Shown here one piece after another: positions 6,986-15,844 of a DNA stretch of 32,487 nucleotides. This DNA is from Nitrospirota bacterium. Lineage in GTDB: Bacteria; Nitrospirota; Leptospirillia; Leptospirillales; Leptospirillaceae. Within the stretch, counting starts at the first letter, position 1, and the number at the start of each line of letters is the position of its first letter. Under the pieces are notes generated by a model that was not told the origin of the DNA, ran no database searches, and saw only the letters and a program-made list of their open reading frames with translations. The stretch lies in the NCBI GenBank assembly GCA_021840555.1, contig JAKBXW010000013.1:1-32487 (forward strand), read 5' to 3'. The position numbers and the translations under genes were made by a program.

Positions 6986-8359
6986 TTGAGAATTTCACTT
7001 TTCAACAAAATTCTTTTTCTTTCGATCCTGGTCCTTTCCGTCTCACTGGGATTCGGGTATGTCCTGCTGGAACACCAGATCCTTCACCAGACGAAGAACC
7101 AGATTGCAAAAGACAACCGACTCCTTCTACTTGAGTTGACCCGATCCCTCTCTCTTCCGCTTCTCAAGAATGACCGGATGGCTCTCGAGGACAATCTTGG
7201 GGTGTTCGAGCATTCCCCCGGGGTACTCGGTGTCTTTGTCTTCGACCGACAGGGGATTCTCCAGGGACGCATCGAAAATGATACCATCCCTTCTGCCCTG
7301 AACCGAGATCTCCTCTCCCCCCCCTCCTTGCGGTCGCCCTGGCCGGCGGGAAAAGAGGACCTCGTCATCAGGCACCTGAAAAAGCACCATCTGTACCAGC
7401 TTTCCGCTCCGATCCTTTTTCAGGGAGTGGGAGTGGGAGAGGTTGTCCTTTTCCTGTCGGACGCTCCCTACGAGATCGTGAGGGCCAAGATCGCCCGAAC
7501 ATTTCTGATCCTGGGAGGGGGCAGTCTCCTGCTGGCACTTCTCGGGTCTCTTTTTCTGTCCGCCTACATTTCCCGCCCCATACGGTCCCTCAGAAACGCG
7601 ACAGAAGGAATTCTCCAGGGAGACTTCATACGGGTCAATCCTCCGGTCCTTCGGGACGAAACGGGGGACCTCGTCGTCGCCTTCAACCGGATGGCCCGGG
7701 AGATGGAGCACAAGGAACGTCTGGAAAAGGCCCTGGTCCGCTATGTCTCTCCCGATGTTGCCGAACACCTGATCAACCATCCAGAGCTGATCCATCTGGG
7801 AGGAATCCGGCAGGAAGTAGTCCTCATCTTCGCCGACATCCGCAATTTCACCCGACTGTCGAGCCAGCTTCCCTCGGAGGAGGTGGTCCAGATCCTGAAC
7901 GACTACTTCAACTCCTTTATCGACGAGATATTCCTTCATCAGGGATCGGTCAACAACATCATGGGCGACGGAATCATGATCGTTTTTGGCATCCCGCAGT
8001 TCTCGGAGTCCCATCCGGAAAGCGCCCTGGCCTGCGCGCTATCGATCAGGAGAAGAATTCAGGATCTCTCGGACCGGAGAAAATCCCAGGGAATGCCCTT
8101 CGTCCAGTTTGGCCTGGGGCTCCATATCGGGGAAGGGGTGGTCGGGCACATAGGATCCAAGACGCGCATGGAGTATACTGTTGTGGGAAGGGCGGTCAAC
8201 ATAGCCTACAGAATTCAGGAGGATGCAGGTCCGGGGGAGATTCTCGTCTCCGACAGTCTCTGGAAACGCCTGTCCGGAAACTACGAAAGCCTCCGGCACG
8301 GCACTCGTATTGTGACGCCAAAAGGTCTTGAGGAAACAGTTTTCGTGCATGTCCTTTAA
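6986..8359 (+). CDS. Class III adenylate/guanylate cyclase with HAMP domain and periplasmic sensor
   Basis: The product has 457 residues from TTG 6986, preceded by GGACGGAG. This start gives a typical membrane-anchored N-terminus (MRISLFNKILFLSILVLSVS). A periplasmic region of about 150 residues follows, then a second membrane segment near 170-195 (FLILGGGSLLLALLGSLF). A HAMP domain (SRPIRSLRNATEGILQGDF) comes next, then the catalytic domain (about 275-457). The two metal-binding aspartates are present (IFADIRNFTRLS and MGDGIMIVFG), as are the VNIAYR transition-state Asn and Arg. The positions that normally choose adenine (Lys in NKxxGD, Asp in VxGDxVN) are Asn (NNIMGD) and Arg (VVGRAVN). The protein may make cAMP, but its substrate cannot be assumed. 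It leads an operon with the next four genes. Confidence 0.88.
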   Translation: MRISLFNKILFLSILVLSVSLGFGYVLLEHQILHQTKNQIAKDNRLLLLELTRSLSLPLLKNDRMALEDNLGVFEHSPGVLGVFVFDRQGILQGRIENDTIPSALNRDLLSPPSLRSPWPAGKEDLVIRHLKKHHLYQLSAPILFQGVGVGEVVLFLSDAPYEIVRAKIARTFLILGGGSLLLALLGSLFLSAYISRPIRSLRNATEGILQGDFIRVNPPVLRDETGDLVVAFNRMAREMEHKERLEKALVRYVSPDVAEHLINHPELIHLGGIRQEVVLIFADIRNFTRLSSQLPSEEVVQILNDYFNSFIDEIFLHQGSVNNIMGDGIMIVFGIPQFSESHPESALACALSIRRRIQDLSDRRKSQGMPFVQFGLGLHIGEGVVGHIGSKTRMEYTVVGRAVNIAYRIQEDAGPGEILVSDSLWKRLSGNYESLRHGTRIVTPKGLEETVFVHVL

Positions 8360-8379
8360 TCTCGTAGAAAGATCACCCT

Positions 8380-9273
8380 TTGCTGAAGACATCCTTTTCT
8401 GAAGAGGGCATTCCTGGACTGGGGAGAAGGTTCAGCCTTTTCCCGGTTTCTGTGGCACTCCTCTTCCTTCTCTCTTCCGGGTGCGTGCCGCCCCCGGCGC
8501 CAGAAACGTCACTCCCTCCTCAGCCTCCCCGCACGATTCTGGTCGATACCCCGGCCTCTCTGGCCGTCCGGGCGCTCCTTCTGGGAGAGGACAAAAAGGC
8601 GGTAACCCTCGCCAGAACCATCCGGAACAGGCGGGAACGCGAGGCTCTTCTCGGGCTGATCCGCCAGAGGGATCTCGACCGCCAGGCCGAACGCATCCGC
8701 TCCGACTTCTCCGATGGTCACCGAAGCGAAGGGGCCGCCCTTTTAAAATCCCTCCAGGAAACACATCCTGAAAAGGCGATGGAAATTTTTCTCACGGTGC
8801 TCCCGAAAACGCTTTCATGGATCCTTCGCCATGAAATCCAGGGAGGGCAGGAGCGTCTGGCCATCAGGACGATGAACCTTCTGCAGCCCTACAAGCGCTC
8901 CTCTTTTCACCCGCTCATGGCATCGGCCTACAGCCATTGGGGATTCCGCCGCTTCTGGCAGCGGCGCTACCATGATTCATTCATGCTCGCAAACCAGGCC
9001 CTCGCCGCCGACCCATCCAACAAGTCCGCCCTCTCCCTCAAGAAGCGCCTTCTCGCCATTCGGGACGCCCGCGTCTCCCGGGGTCTTGTCGCCTATCGGC
9101 ACCAGCATCTTTCGAAGGCCATCCGGTTGTGGAAAACGGCATTGGCGATCGACCCTTCCAATGAGGAGACCAAAAAGTATATCCTCAAGGCAGAGGAATT
9201 GCTTAAAAAGGTCAGACATCTTGAAGGACAGGCGGGACAACCCGCTCCGCAGTCCCCCGGGGGTAAAAAATAA
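8380..9273 (+). CDS. Lipoprotein with TPR-like helical repeats
   Basis: The product has 297 residues from TTG 8380, the only reasonable start codon ahead of the signal sequence. The ribosome binding site is weak. After about 20 residues a hydrophobic stretch (FPVSVALLFLLSSGC) ends in a lipobox with Cys near residue 35, followed by a Pro-rich linker. The C-terminal half has TPR-like units, such as YHDSFMLANQALAADPSNKS and LSKAIRLWKTALAIDPSNEE. It should be anchored in the membrane and act through protein contacts. The specific role is not recognisable. It begins 20 bases after the cyclase stop and ends one base before the DsbA-like gene, so it is part of the same transcript. Confidence 0.75.
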   Translation: MLKTSFSEEGIPGLGRRFSLFPVSVALLFLLSSGCVPPPAPETSLPPQPPRTILVDTPASLAVRALLLGEDKKAVTLARTIRNRREREALLGLIRQRDLDRQAERIRSDFSDGHRSEGAALLKSLQETHPEKAMEIFLTVLPKTLSWILRHEIQGGQERLAIRTMNLLQPYKRSSFHPLMASAYSHWGFRRFWQRRYHDSFMLANQALAADPSNKSALSLKKRLLAIRDARVSRGLVAYRHQHLSKAIRLWKTALAIDPSNEETKKYILKAEELLKKVRHLEGQAGQPAPQSPGGKK

Positions 9274-9274
9274 C

Positions 9275-9916
9275 ATGGAACCGCTTCTCTTTGCCGATTG
9301 GTACACCGATCCTTTCTGTTCCTGGAGCTTCGCGGCCGAAGAGGCGATCGGACGATTCCGAAGCCATTTCGGTGAGAGGCTCTCCTTCCGGCACCGTCTT
9401 TTTCCCCTCTATTCGAGCATCGACGAGTTTCTCCGGAATCATGGCCTGGCGACTCAGAATGATTTTGCTCCGCGGATCGGAAAGGTCTCCAGGGCGACCG
9501 GGGTGACCATGAGTCCGAAGGTCTGGGAAACGGGGCAGGCCCCCTCCTCGACTGAGGAGTGCTGCCGCTTCGCCGAAGCGGCCCTGATCGCGGACCCGGA
9601 AAAAGGAGACCGGTTTCTCGCGCGCCTCCGGGAGCTCGCCTTTCTCGACGGTCGGAACATTGGGGATCCGGGCATTCTCCGGGAAACGGCCAGGGCCCTG
9701 GGGGTCGACATGGCGCTTCTCGAAGAAGCCCTTCGATCCGGACGGGCAGAGGCCGCTCTCGAAGAGGACCGGGAAAAAGCCCGCGTCGAGGGTGTGACCG
9801 TCCGTCCGACCCTTGTCATGACAAACTCCGGAGGGGACAGGGTCTTTATCGGCGGATTGCGGGACCCCGACCTTTTCATCCTCGCCGGGGAAATCCTGAT
9901 CCGGGAAGCTTCATGA
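9275..9916 (+). CDS. DsbA-family thioredoxin-fold protein with a single active-site cysteine
   Basis: The product has 213 residues from ATG 9275. The N-terminus [19 protein letters not shown] matches the FrnE/SpxH-like branch of the DsbA superfamily, where the active site sits after a first beta strand (xxDPxCxW). Here it reads CSWS: the second Cys of CxxC is Ser. The cis-proline loop is present near the end (VTVRPTLVM), followed by the family's final GGLRDPDLF element. A monothiol site argues against simple disulfide oxidation; isomerase, glutathione-linked or adaptor roles remain possible. There is no signal peptide, so it is cytoplasmic. Its stop overlaps the purE start as ATGA, so translation is probably coupled. 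Confidence 0.75.
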   Translation: MEPLLFADWYTDPFCSWSFAAEEAIGRFRSHFGERLSFRHRLFPLYSSIDEFLRNHGLATQNDFAPRIGKVSRATGVTMSPKVWETGQAPSSTEECCRFAEAALIADPEKGDRFLARLRELAFLDGRNIGDPGILRETARALGVDMALLEEALRSGRAEAALEEDREKARVEGVTVRPTLVMTNSGGDRVFIGGLRDPDLFILAGEILIREAS

Positions 9917-10404
9917 CCCGCCCCCTGGTCGGAATCATCATGGGGAGCCAGAGCGACTGGGAGACGATGAAACCGGCCTCCGAAATCCTCGATGCCTTTT
10001 CTGTGGAACATGAATGCCGGGTGGTTTCCGCGCACCGCACTCCCCTCGATATGGTGGCCTATGCCCAGGGAGCCCAGGACCGCGGTCTCAGGGTGATCAT
10101 CGCCGGGGCCGGAGGGGCGGCGCATCTTCCCGGAATGGTGGCCGCCCTCACGCCCCTTCCCGTCCTGGGCGTCCCGGTCCCCTCGCTCCACCTCTCGGGG
10201 CTCGATTCCCTTTACTCCATTGTCCAGATGCCCAAGGGGATTCCGGTGGCGACCTTCGCGATCGGAAAGGCGGGGGCGGCCAATGCCGGCCTTTTTGCCG
10301 TCTCCCTCCTGTCGGTGTCGGATCCCGCGCTTCTCAAAAAAATCCAGACCTACCGGGAAGGGCTCGTGGAGCAGGTTCGCGCAATGTCCCTTCCCACTGC
10401 CTGA
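9913..10404 (+). CDS. purE: N5-carboxyaminoimidazole ribonucleotide mutase (PurE)
   Basis: The product has 163 residues, the normal class I PurE length. It moves the carboxyl group of N5-CAIR to give CAIR in purine synthesis, in the cytoplasm. Landmarks are [13 protein letters not shown] (phosphate-binding loop), [11 protein letters not shown] (catalytic His), [19 protein letters not shown], and [22 protein letters not shown]. The ATG at 9913 overlaps the preceding stop. The partner gene purK follows 13 bases later, the usual bacterial arrangement. Confidence 0.96.
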   Translation: MTRPLVGIIMGSQSDWETMKPASEILDAFSVEHECRVVSAHRTPLDMVAYAQGAQDRGLRVIIAGAGGAAHLPGMVAALTPLPVLGVPVPSLHLSGLDSLYSIVQMPKGIPVATFAIGKAGAANAGLFAVSLLSVSDPALLKKIQTYREGLVEQVRAMSLPTA

Positions 10405-10417
10405 GGGAGCGATTCCG

Positions 10418-11560
10418 GTGATTCTCCCGGGTGCCGTGCTCGGAGTCCTCGGAGGAGGGCAGCTGGGGCTCATGTTTTCCCTGGCGGCCCGGCGGATGGG
10501 CTACCGCATCATGGTCGTGGACCCCGATCCCGATGCCCCTGCCTTCGCCGTTTCCGACAGAAGGATTGTCGGCTCCTACGCGGATCCGGACGTTCTTTCG
10601 GAGGTTGCCCGCTCCTGCGAGGCGGTGACGACGGAATTCGAAAATGTTCCCGCTCCCTCCCTCGCCTTTCTTGAAAAAATTCGGACCGTCCGGCCCTCCT
10701 CCCGCTCGGTCGGAACATGCCAGGACCGGATTCTCGAAAAGACCTTTCTCAGGGATCAGGGATTCGAGACGGCGCCCTTTGCCGTTCTTCTTGATGGGAA
10801 GCTTCCTTCTCCGGACATCCTGAGACCTCTTCTTCCAGGCATCCTCAAGTCGAGTCGGGAAGGCTACGACGGAAAAGGCCAGTGGGGAATCGGGTCCATT
10901 GAGGAGATGGCCCGATTCATGGAAGGGAGAACGGGCTCCTATGTCCTCGAAAGGAAACTCGATCTCAAGGGCGAGTTTTCCGTGGTTCTCGCCCGGGACC
11001 AGAATGGGGAAACCGCTCTTTATCCCGTGGCGGAAAATATTCACGCATCCGGCATTCTCCATGTCTCGGCTGTTCCGGCCGACATTTCCGGCTCCCTTTC
11101 GGAAAGGATTTCTTCGGTCGCCCGGGAAATCGCCGAAAGGCTCGATTACAAGGGAGTTCTTTCGGTCGAGTTTTTTCTGGCGGAAGGAGACCGTCTCTAT
11201 GTCAACGAGCTGGCTCCCCGACCCCACAACAGCGGACACTATACGATCGACGCCTGCGTGGCGAGCCAGTTCGACCAGCAAGTCCGCGTTCTGGCCGGAC
11301 TTCCCCTGGCCTCGACACGCCTTCTTTCCCCCTGCGCGATGGGAAATCTTCTGGGAGACCTCTGGCAGGATCGCTCCCCTCCCCCTCTCCGGACTCTCCT
11401 GAAGCATCCCTCGGCCAAGCTGTACCTCTATGGCAAGAAGGTTCCCCGGACCGGCCGAAAGATGGGACACTTCACCGTTCTGGCCGGGTCCGCCTCCGAG
11501 GCGAGCCAAAAGGCGCGCTCCCTCCTCGACTCCCTCTCCTCTTCCTGCGAAGGCCGGTAG
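10418..11560 (+). CDS. purK: N5-carboxyaminoimidazole ribonucleotide synthetase (PurK)
   Basis: The product has 380 residues from GTG 10418, with GAGGGAG nine bases upstream; the open frame extends further back but only inside purE. It is an ATP-grasp enzyme that carboxylates AIR to N5-CAIR with bicarbonate and ATP, feeding PurE. The N-terminus VLGVLGGGQLGLMFSLAARR is the family's nucleotide-like fold. The ATP-grasp part shows LKSSREGYDGKGQWGI. The metal and substrate region shows LSVEFFLAEGDRLYVNELAP followed by RPHNSGHYTIDAC and SQFDQQVRVLAGLPL. It is the last gene of the operon that begins with the cyclase. No terminator is visible right after it. Confidence 0.96.
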   Translation: MILPGAVLGVLGGGQLGLMFSLAARRMGYRIMVVDPDPDAPAFAVSDRRIVGSYADPDVLSEVARSCEAVTTEFENVPAPSLAFLEKIRTVRPSSRSVGTCQDRILEKTFLRDQGFETAPFAVLLDGKLPSPDILRPLLPGILKSSREGYDGKGQWGIGSIEEMARFMEGRTGSYVLERKLDLKGEFSVVLARDQNGETALYPVAENIHASGILHVSAVPADISGSLSERISSVAREIAERLDYKGVLSVEFFLAEGDRLYVNELAPRPHNSGHYTIDACVASQFDQQVRVLAGLPLASTRLLSPCAMGNLLGDLWQDRSPPPLRTLLKHPSAKLYLYGKKVPRTGRKMGHFTVLAGSASEASQKARSLLDSLSSSCEGR

Positions 11561-11772
11561 AGGCTCCCTTCCGGATAAACGGGTGATTCAAGAAGCGAGG
11601 TTGGTCAAAGAGGTCATGCACCCAAGCGCCGTCCACGGGAATGACACCCGAAAAATGGCGCGAGTTGCCAGAGGATTTCCACCCTGGTCTATGTTTCGTC
11701 GGGCAAATGCATCCTTGCCACCCTTCTTCGCGTGGATACTATACTTTTTTCAGGCGGAGGGGGACGTTCCTT
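11561..11772. other. Gap after purK; no gene recognised
   Basis: About 210 bases between purK and the Uma2 remnant. A promoter-like pair on the plus strand, TTGCCA (11715-11720) and TACTAT (11737-11742) with 16 bases between, points into the pseudogene from its 3' side. No protein or RNA gene is supported downstream of it. Confidence 0.35.
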
Positions 11773-12112
11773 CAGTGAAAAGACAGGATCATGACGGGAA
11801 AGATGTCGGACAACAAAATCGCCACTCCCGGCAGGAATGGGGACTCGAGTCCAACGATCCTGCAGGGCTCCAGAGGAGCGGAGTATTGCCCACCGGACAG
11901 CCGGAAGACCTGACGGGTTTTCGTTTCGGGATAGACGATCCAGCATTCCGGAACGCCGGAATGTTCTGAAATATGAATTCATCACGGCGATCGGGTGTTT
12001 CCGGTCCCTCCGGGAGAACTTCGACCACCATACGAATGGGACATGGTTTTGCCGAAAATGGCAGGAAACCGATTCGGCTGTGGTTGAAAAAAACATGCGC
12101 CTGCAGTAAAAT
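11773..12112 (-). pseudogene. Frameshifted, truncated Uma2-family (DUF820) endonuclease-like gene
   Basis: On the minus strand one frame reads LLQAHVFFNHSRIG, MVVEVLPEGPETPDRRDEF and FIFQNIPAFR. The frame one base back continues ECWIVYPETKTRQVFRLSGG and then ESPFLPGVAILLSDIFPV, ending at TGA 11773-11775. Joined, these match the C-terminal two thirds of Uma2 proteins (VVEVLSPxTxxxDRxxKFxLYxxIPxxREYWIVDPE...GxxxLPLxDIF). A single missing G near 11950 explains the break: CGGAA where CGGGAA would keep the frame. The N-terminal third is missing. Uma2 proteins have a restriction-endonuclease-like fold, unclear roles, and often many copies per genome. The call is from the remembered family consensus. 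Confidence 0.65.
12084..12112 (+). promoter_or_regulatory. Strong candidate sigma-70 promoter for the nuoF-lolD operon
   Basis: TTGAAA (12084-12089) and TAAAAT (12107-12112) are separated by exactly 17 bases. The transcript would begin near 12119 and have a leader of about 100 nt before the ATG at 12223. It lies at the edge of the Uma2 remnant. Confidence 0.6.
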
Positions 12113-12222
12113 CTCATAGTTTTGATGGGGAAAAAACCATTGAAATTCAAAGGGGATTATCATTCAGTGCCCTCCCCGAAATATCGGGTCCGACTCCGAC
12201 CCCAACATGTAAGGCTTGGACG

Positions 12223-13554
12223 ATGGATATGTTTGTCATGGAGGGGCCCGATCCGGTTCTGACCCGATCCGACCTGATCGCGGACCCTTCCCTCGCTTCT
12301 TATGAAAAAGCCGGAGGATATGCCGGGCTGCGGCGGGTCCTTTCCGGACTCTCCCCATCCGACGTGATCGAGGAGGTCAAGGCTTCGGGACTCCGTGGCC
12401 GGGGTGGATCGGGGTTCCCCACTGCGCTCAAATGGGAAAAGGTGGCCGGCCACCGTGTTCCCGTCCGGTATGTGGTCGCCAACGGCAGCGAAGGCGAGCC
12501 GGGAAGCCACAAGGACCATTTTCTGATCTCCCGCTCCCCTCATCAGATTCTGGAAGGGATGATCATCGCCTCCTATGCCGTCGGTGCCGCCCAGGCCCAC
12601 CTTTTCGTCAAGGAAAGCTTCCCGGAGGGGATCGGGATCCTGCGGAAGGCCAGAGAGGAGGCTCTTGCGGCAGGACTGATCGGGAACAAGATACTCGGGA
12701 GCTCCTTTTCCCTCGATATCGTGATCTTTGTCGGCCCGGCCGCCTATATCGCCGGCGAGGAAACGGCCCTCCTCGAGGCCCTGGAAGGCCGGCCTCCCCG
12801 CCCCCGACCAAAGCCGCCCTTCTACCCCACGGAGATGGGGCTTTTCCGGAAGCCGACGGTCGTGAACAATGTGGAGACCTACGCCCACGTCGCCCGTATC
12901 CTGGCCGACGGCCCCGCCAGCTTCAGAAAGCGGGGAACCCCGAAGAGTCCCGGAACGATGATCTTTTCCGTTTCGGGATCCGTGGCTCGTCCCGTCCTTG
13001 TGGAGCTTCCGCTGGGTTTTCCCCTGCGCCGGCTGCTGGAGGAGTATGCGGGAGGTCCGCTTCCGGGGGAGAATTTCCAGTGCTTCTTTACCGGGGGCCC
13101 CTCCTTCGGCATTCTTCCGGCGAAGGAGATCGACACTCCCCTTGAATACGATGCCTTGCGAGCCAAGGGGACAGGCCTCGGATCCGCCGGAATCATCGTG
13201 TTGGGGTCGGGCGACTGCCCGGTGGCCGCCTCCCGGGATTTTGCCCTTTTCTACGAAAAGGGCTCCTGCGGACAGTGTCCCCCCTGCCGGCTCGGCACGG
13301 AATCTCTTCACGGGCTTCTCGAGACTCTCGAATCGGGAAAAGGATCTCCCGAGACCGTGGAGAGAATCCGGAAGATCGCCGAGATGATCAAGGGGCGCGG
13401 AAACTGTGGGCTGATCACTGCCTCCGCCTATATGGTCCAATCTCTGCTCCAGCACTTTCCCGGCCTGGTGGATGAGCATCTGGGTGGGGACAACCGCCCC
13501 CGCTCCACGGGCGAACGGGTGCCATCCTGGCACTACGACCATTTCGTAGGATAA
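12223..13554 (+). CDS. nuoF: NuoF-like NADH-binding flavoprotein (51 kDa subunit family)
   Basis: The product has 443 residues. It belongs to the family of Complex I NuoF, HoxF and formate dehydrogenase beta subunits, which pass electrons between NAD(H), FMN and iron-sulfur clusters. The NADH region shows GLRGRGGSGFPTALKWEKV, and the FMN region shows NGSEGEPGSHKDHFLI. The second glycine-rich motif reads VGPAAYIAGEETALLEALEG, where most members have GAGAYICGEE. An SLBB-like region follows. The C-terminal 4Fe-4S site is complete: CGQCPPC plus the last Cys in RGNCGL. Only a 2Fe-2S ferredoxin follows, not the rest of Complex I, so this is probably a small diaphorase module. ATGs at 12229 and 12238 are alternative starts. 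Confidence 0.88.
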   Translation: MDMFVMEGPDPVLTRSDLIADPSLASYEKAGGYAGLRRVLSGLSPSDVIEEVKASGLRGRGGSGFPTALKWEKVAGHRVPVRYVVANGSEGEPGSHKDHFLISRSPHQILEGMIIASYAVGAAQAHLFVKESFPEGIGILRKAREEALAAGLIGNKILGSSFSLDIVIFVGPAAYIAGEETALLEALEGRPPRPRPKPPFYPTEMGLFRKPTVVNNVETYAHVARILADGPASFRKRGTPKSPGTMIFSVSGSVARPVLVELPLGFPLRRLLEEYAGGPLPGENFQCFFTGGPSFGILPAKEIDTPLEYDALRAKGTGLGSAGIIVLGSGDCPVAASRDFALFYEKGSCGQCPPCRLGTESLHGLLETLESGKGSPETVERIRKIAEMIKGRGNCGLITASAYMVQSLLQHFPGLVDEHLGGDNRPRSTGERVPSWHYDHFVG

Positions 13555-13577
13555 AGCTATGACTTCCATTTTCAACA

Positions 13578-13916
13578 TTGGATATGACCGTCATGATGAA
13601 AAAAATACCGGTCGACCACCATCTTCTTTTCTGCACAGGGAACAAGTGCATGGGAAAGGGGAGTGAAGACCTGAAAATCCTGGCCCAGAACATGCGAGAC
13701 CAGTCTCCTGATCTGTCGCGTCTCATCGTTACCAAGATGGGATGTCTCAAGCAATGCGAATCCGGGCCCATAGCAGCCCTCTATCCGGAAGGCTACTGGT
13801 TTTCGGACATGAACACGAGCCGGACGGTGAAACTTCTGGACCAGATCCGGGAAAGGCGTCCGCCTCTTCCCGAAAATCGTTACTTCGTTCTGGAAAACGC
13901 TGATCAATCCCTCTGA
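13578..13916 (+). CDS. Thioredoxin-like [2Fe-2S] ferredoxin
   Basis: The product has up to 112 residues. The open frame begins at TTG 13578, but ATGs at 13584, 13593 and 13596 are possible and none has a strong ribosome binding site. The four cysteines of the thioredoxin-like 2Fe-2S family are visible as FCTGNKC and GCLKQC, followed by the conserved ESGPIAALYPEGYWF. This fold is also used by NuoE, the usual partner of NuoF. It lies 23 bases after the NuoF-like gene, so it most likely exchanges electrons with that flavoprotein. The physiological donor or acceptor is not shown by the sequence. Confidence 0.88.
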   Translation: MDMTVMMKKIPVDHHLLFCTGNKCMGKGSEDLKILAQNMRDQSPDLSRLIVTKMGCLKQCESGPIAALYPEGYWFSDMNTSRTVKLLDQIRERRPPLPENRYFVLENADQSL

Positions 13917-13926
13917 AAGGACCCTC

Positions 13927-14685
13927 ATGGCTTACCGAATTCGAAAGAAGGCATCTCAGGACAGCACTCCGGAACCTCCCGCCCCTCCCTCCCCTCCCCG
14001 TTCCTTTTCCTCATTTTCAGGGTCGGGTCCGTCCCGGAACGCCTGGGGGTTTGCCGGGGCCATAGTTCTGGTGATCCTGATCGGAATCGGAGTGGTCTAC
14101 CACATCCATTCGGACAAGATGAAAACGGAATCGGAGGCGGCGGCCCTTGAAACTCAGGCGGAGCAGCTTTACTCGAAGGGGCAGCAGACCAACGGCCCAG
14201 AGCTTCAGAAGGCCAAAGAAGCCTTCGAGGAGGTCATGAAGAAATACAAGGATACGAAATCGGCCCGGATCGCCCCCCTCTTCCTCGCCTCGATCGAAAA
14301 CATCCAGACTCCGGGGAATTCCGCAAAGGCCCTGGCATGGCTTCATCAGGGGCTGGACATGAACGCTGGCAACATGAAGCTCCTTCCTTTCTATTATGAA
14401 AGCATGGGGGTGACCCTCATGTCCGCGCACCAGTACGATCAGGCTCTTGCCATGTTCCAGAAGGTCATCGCCTTTCCTGAGAAGATCCTGGCCGACGCCG
14501 CTCTTTTCAATATCGGGAAGATTTATGAAAACCTGAATCAGCCGGCCCTCGCGATCGTCAACTACAAAAAGCTGGTCAAGGAGTTTCCGAGCTCTCCCTG
14601 GGCCGCGGAATCGGAACCGTTTCTCATGAAAAACGGGATCACGCCCCCTGCGAACACTTCGCCTCAACCGCTTGCTCCCAAATAA
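13927..14685 (+). CDS. Membrane-anchored TPR protein (YfgM-like layout)
   Basis: The product has 252 residues; the ATG at 13927 follows GAAAGGA. A basic, Pro/Ser-rich cytoplasmic N-terminus of about 40 residues leads to one membrane segment ([18 protein letters not shown]). The remainder should lie in the periplasm and has helical repeats. These include [37 protein letters not shown] and [20 protein letters not shown], the last being a clear TPR. The C-terminus is Pro-rich. YfgM-type proteins sit at the translocon and help chaperones; the resemblance here is in layout only. The gene lies between redox and methionine-salvage genes that do not explain it. Confidence 0.75.
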   Translation: MAYRIRKKASQDSTPEPPAPPSPPRSFSSFSGSGPSRNAWGFAGAIVLVILIGIGVVYHIHSDKMKTESEAAALETQAEQLYSKGQQTNGPELQKAKEAFEEVMKKYKDTKSARIAPLFLASIENIQTPGNSAKALAWLHQGLDMNAGNMKLLPFYYESMGVTLMSAHQYDQALAMFQKVIAFPEKILADAALFNIGKIYENLNQPALAIVNYKKLVKEFPSSPWAAESEPFLMKNGITPPANTSPQPLAPK

Positions 14686-14758
14686 GATTGCCGGCTTCGG
14701 AGTTCTGCCACAACTAACCCCGGTCGGGGCCTTCCATTGTCCCGACCCTCATTCGAGA

Positions 14759-15823
14759 ATGGAAAAAATGGTCGAAGCGATCTGGACAGTCAGAAATATG
14801 AATGGATTGACGGAGGTCCACCTGATAGACCAGAGGCTCCTCCCGTCCCGTGAGATCGTGGTGGAATGCCGCTCTCACAAAGAGATTGCGGACGCCATCC
14901 GGGAGATGGTGGTCCGGGGAGCCCCGGCCATCGGAATTTCCGCGGCTTTCGGGGTCGCCCTGGGCGCCCAGGAGCTCGCCGGACTCTCCGATCCCGAAGC
15001 CTTCACGAAAAAGATGGAGGCCGTCGAAAGGACCCTTGCCGCCACACGGCCCACCGCCGTGAATCTCTTCTGGGCCCTTTCCCGGATGCGGCCCCTCTGG
15101 GAGCGGATCGCCACCCAGGCTCCGGAAGAGCGGACGGCGATCCTCTTCGCGGAGGCCCAGGCGATCAAGGAGGACGACATCGCCCGGAACAGGAAGATCG
15201 GCGCCTTCGGACAGGCCCTTCTTCCGCAATCCGCGAACATCCTCACCCACTGCAATGCCGGAGCGCTTGCGACCGGAGGATACGGAACGGCCCTGGGGGT
15301 GATCCGCGGGGCGGTCGAGGCCGGGAAATCCGTAAAGGTATTCGCGGACGAAACCCGTCCCTACCTCCAGGGAGCCCGGCTGACCGCCTACGAGCTTGCC
15401 GCCGACAACATCCCGGTGACGCTGATCACCGACTCGATGGCGGCCATGGTCATGGCCCAGGGAAAGGTCAACGCCGTCATCGTAGGAGCCGACCGGATCG
15501 CCGCCAACGGGGACACCGCCAACAAGATCGGGACCTACGGCCTGGCCGTGCTGGCCCGGGAACACGGCATTCCCTTTTATGTGGCGGCCCCTTTTTCCAC
15601 CATCGATCCCGAGACCCCAACCGGCAGAACCATCCCGATCGAGGAGCGATCCCCCCGCGAGGTCACCCATGCGGGAGAGATCCGGATGGCTCCGGAGGGA
15701 ATCTCCGTCTTCAATCCGGCCTTCGACGTGACTCCGGCCCGTTACATCACCGCCATCATCACCGAAAAAGGGGCATTTTCCCCCGAGGAGCTGTCACGGC
15801 ATCTCGGGCGCTCCGGACAATAA
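14759..15823 (+). CDS. mtnA: Methylthioribose-1-phosphate isomerase (MtnA)
   Basis: The product has 354 residues from ATG 14759; ATG 14768 is also possible, and the frame is open back to 14672 without family similarity. MtnA converts methylthioribose-1-phosphate to methylthioribulose-1-phosphate in methionine salvage, and shares its fold with eIF2B subunits. Landmarks are [48 protein letters not shown] (catalytic Cys), [38 protein letters not shown] (catalytic Asp) and [12 protein letters not shown]. All are intact. The gap before it holds the short palindrome CCCCGGTCGGGG (14718-14729), too small to call. Confidence 0.95.
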   Translation: MEKMVEAIWTVRNMNGLTEVHLIDQRLLPSREIVVECRSHKEIADAIREMVVRGAPAIGISAAFGVALGAQELAGLSDPEAFTKKMEAVERTLAATRPTAVNLFWALSRMRPLWERIATQAPEERTAILFAEAQAIKEDDIARNRKIGAFGQALLPQSANILTHCNAGALATGGYGTALGVIRGAVEAGKSVKVFADETRPYLQGARLTAYELAADNIPVTLITDSMAAMVMAQGKVNAVIVGADRIAANGDTANKIGTYGLAVLAREHGIPFYVAAPFSTIDPETPTGRTIPIEERSPREVTHAGEIRMAPEGISVFNPAFDVTPARYITAIITEKGAFSPEELSRHLGRSGQ

Positions 15824-15844
15824 ATACAAAGGAAGACCCGACCA

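Noticed and set aside
10334-11509. 391-residue open frame on the minus strand
   Set aside because: It lies opposite purK and the end of purE, both of which have intact motifs.
11715-11742. Promoter-like TTGCCA and TACTAT
   Set aside because: Spacing is 16 bases and nothing supported lies downstream before the next strong promoter. Mentioned only in the gap entry.
11775-11969. 64-residue plus-strand reading from GTG with a purine-rich stretch upstream
   Set aside because: It is antisense to the Uma2 remnant, and its residues resemble no family. The spacing of the ribosome binding site is poor.
12160-13578. 472-residue open frame on the minus strand
   Set aside because: It is antisense to the complete NuoF-like gene, has no ribosome binding site or family motifs, and reads like a shadow (rich in Gly, Arg, His).
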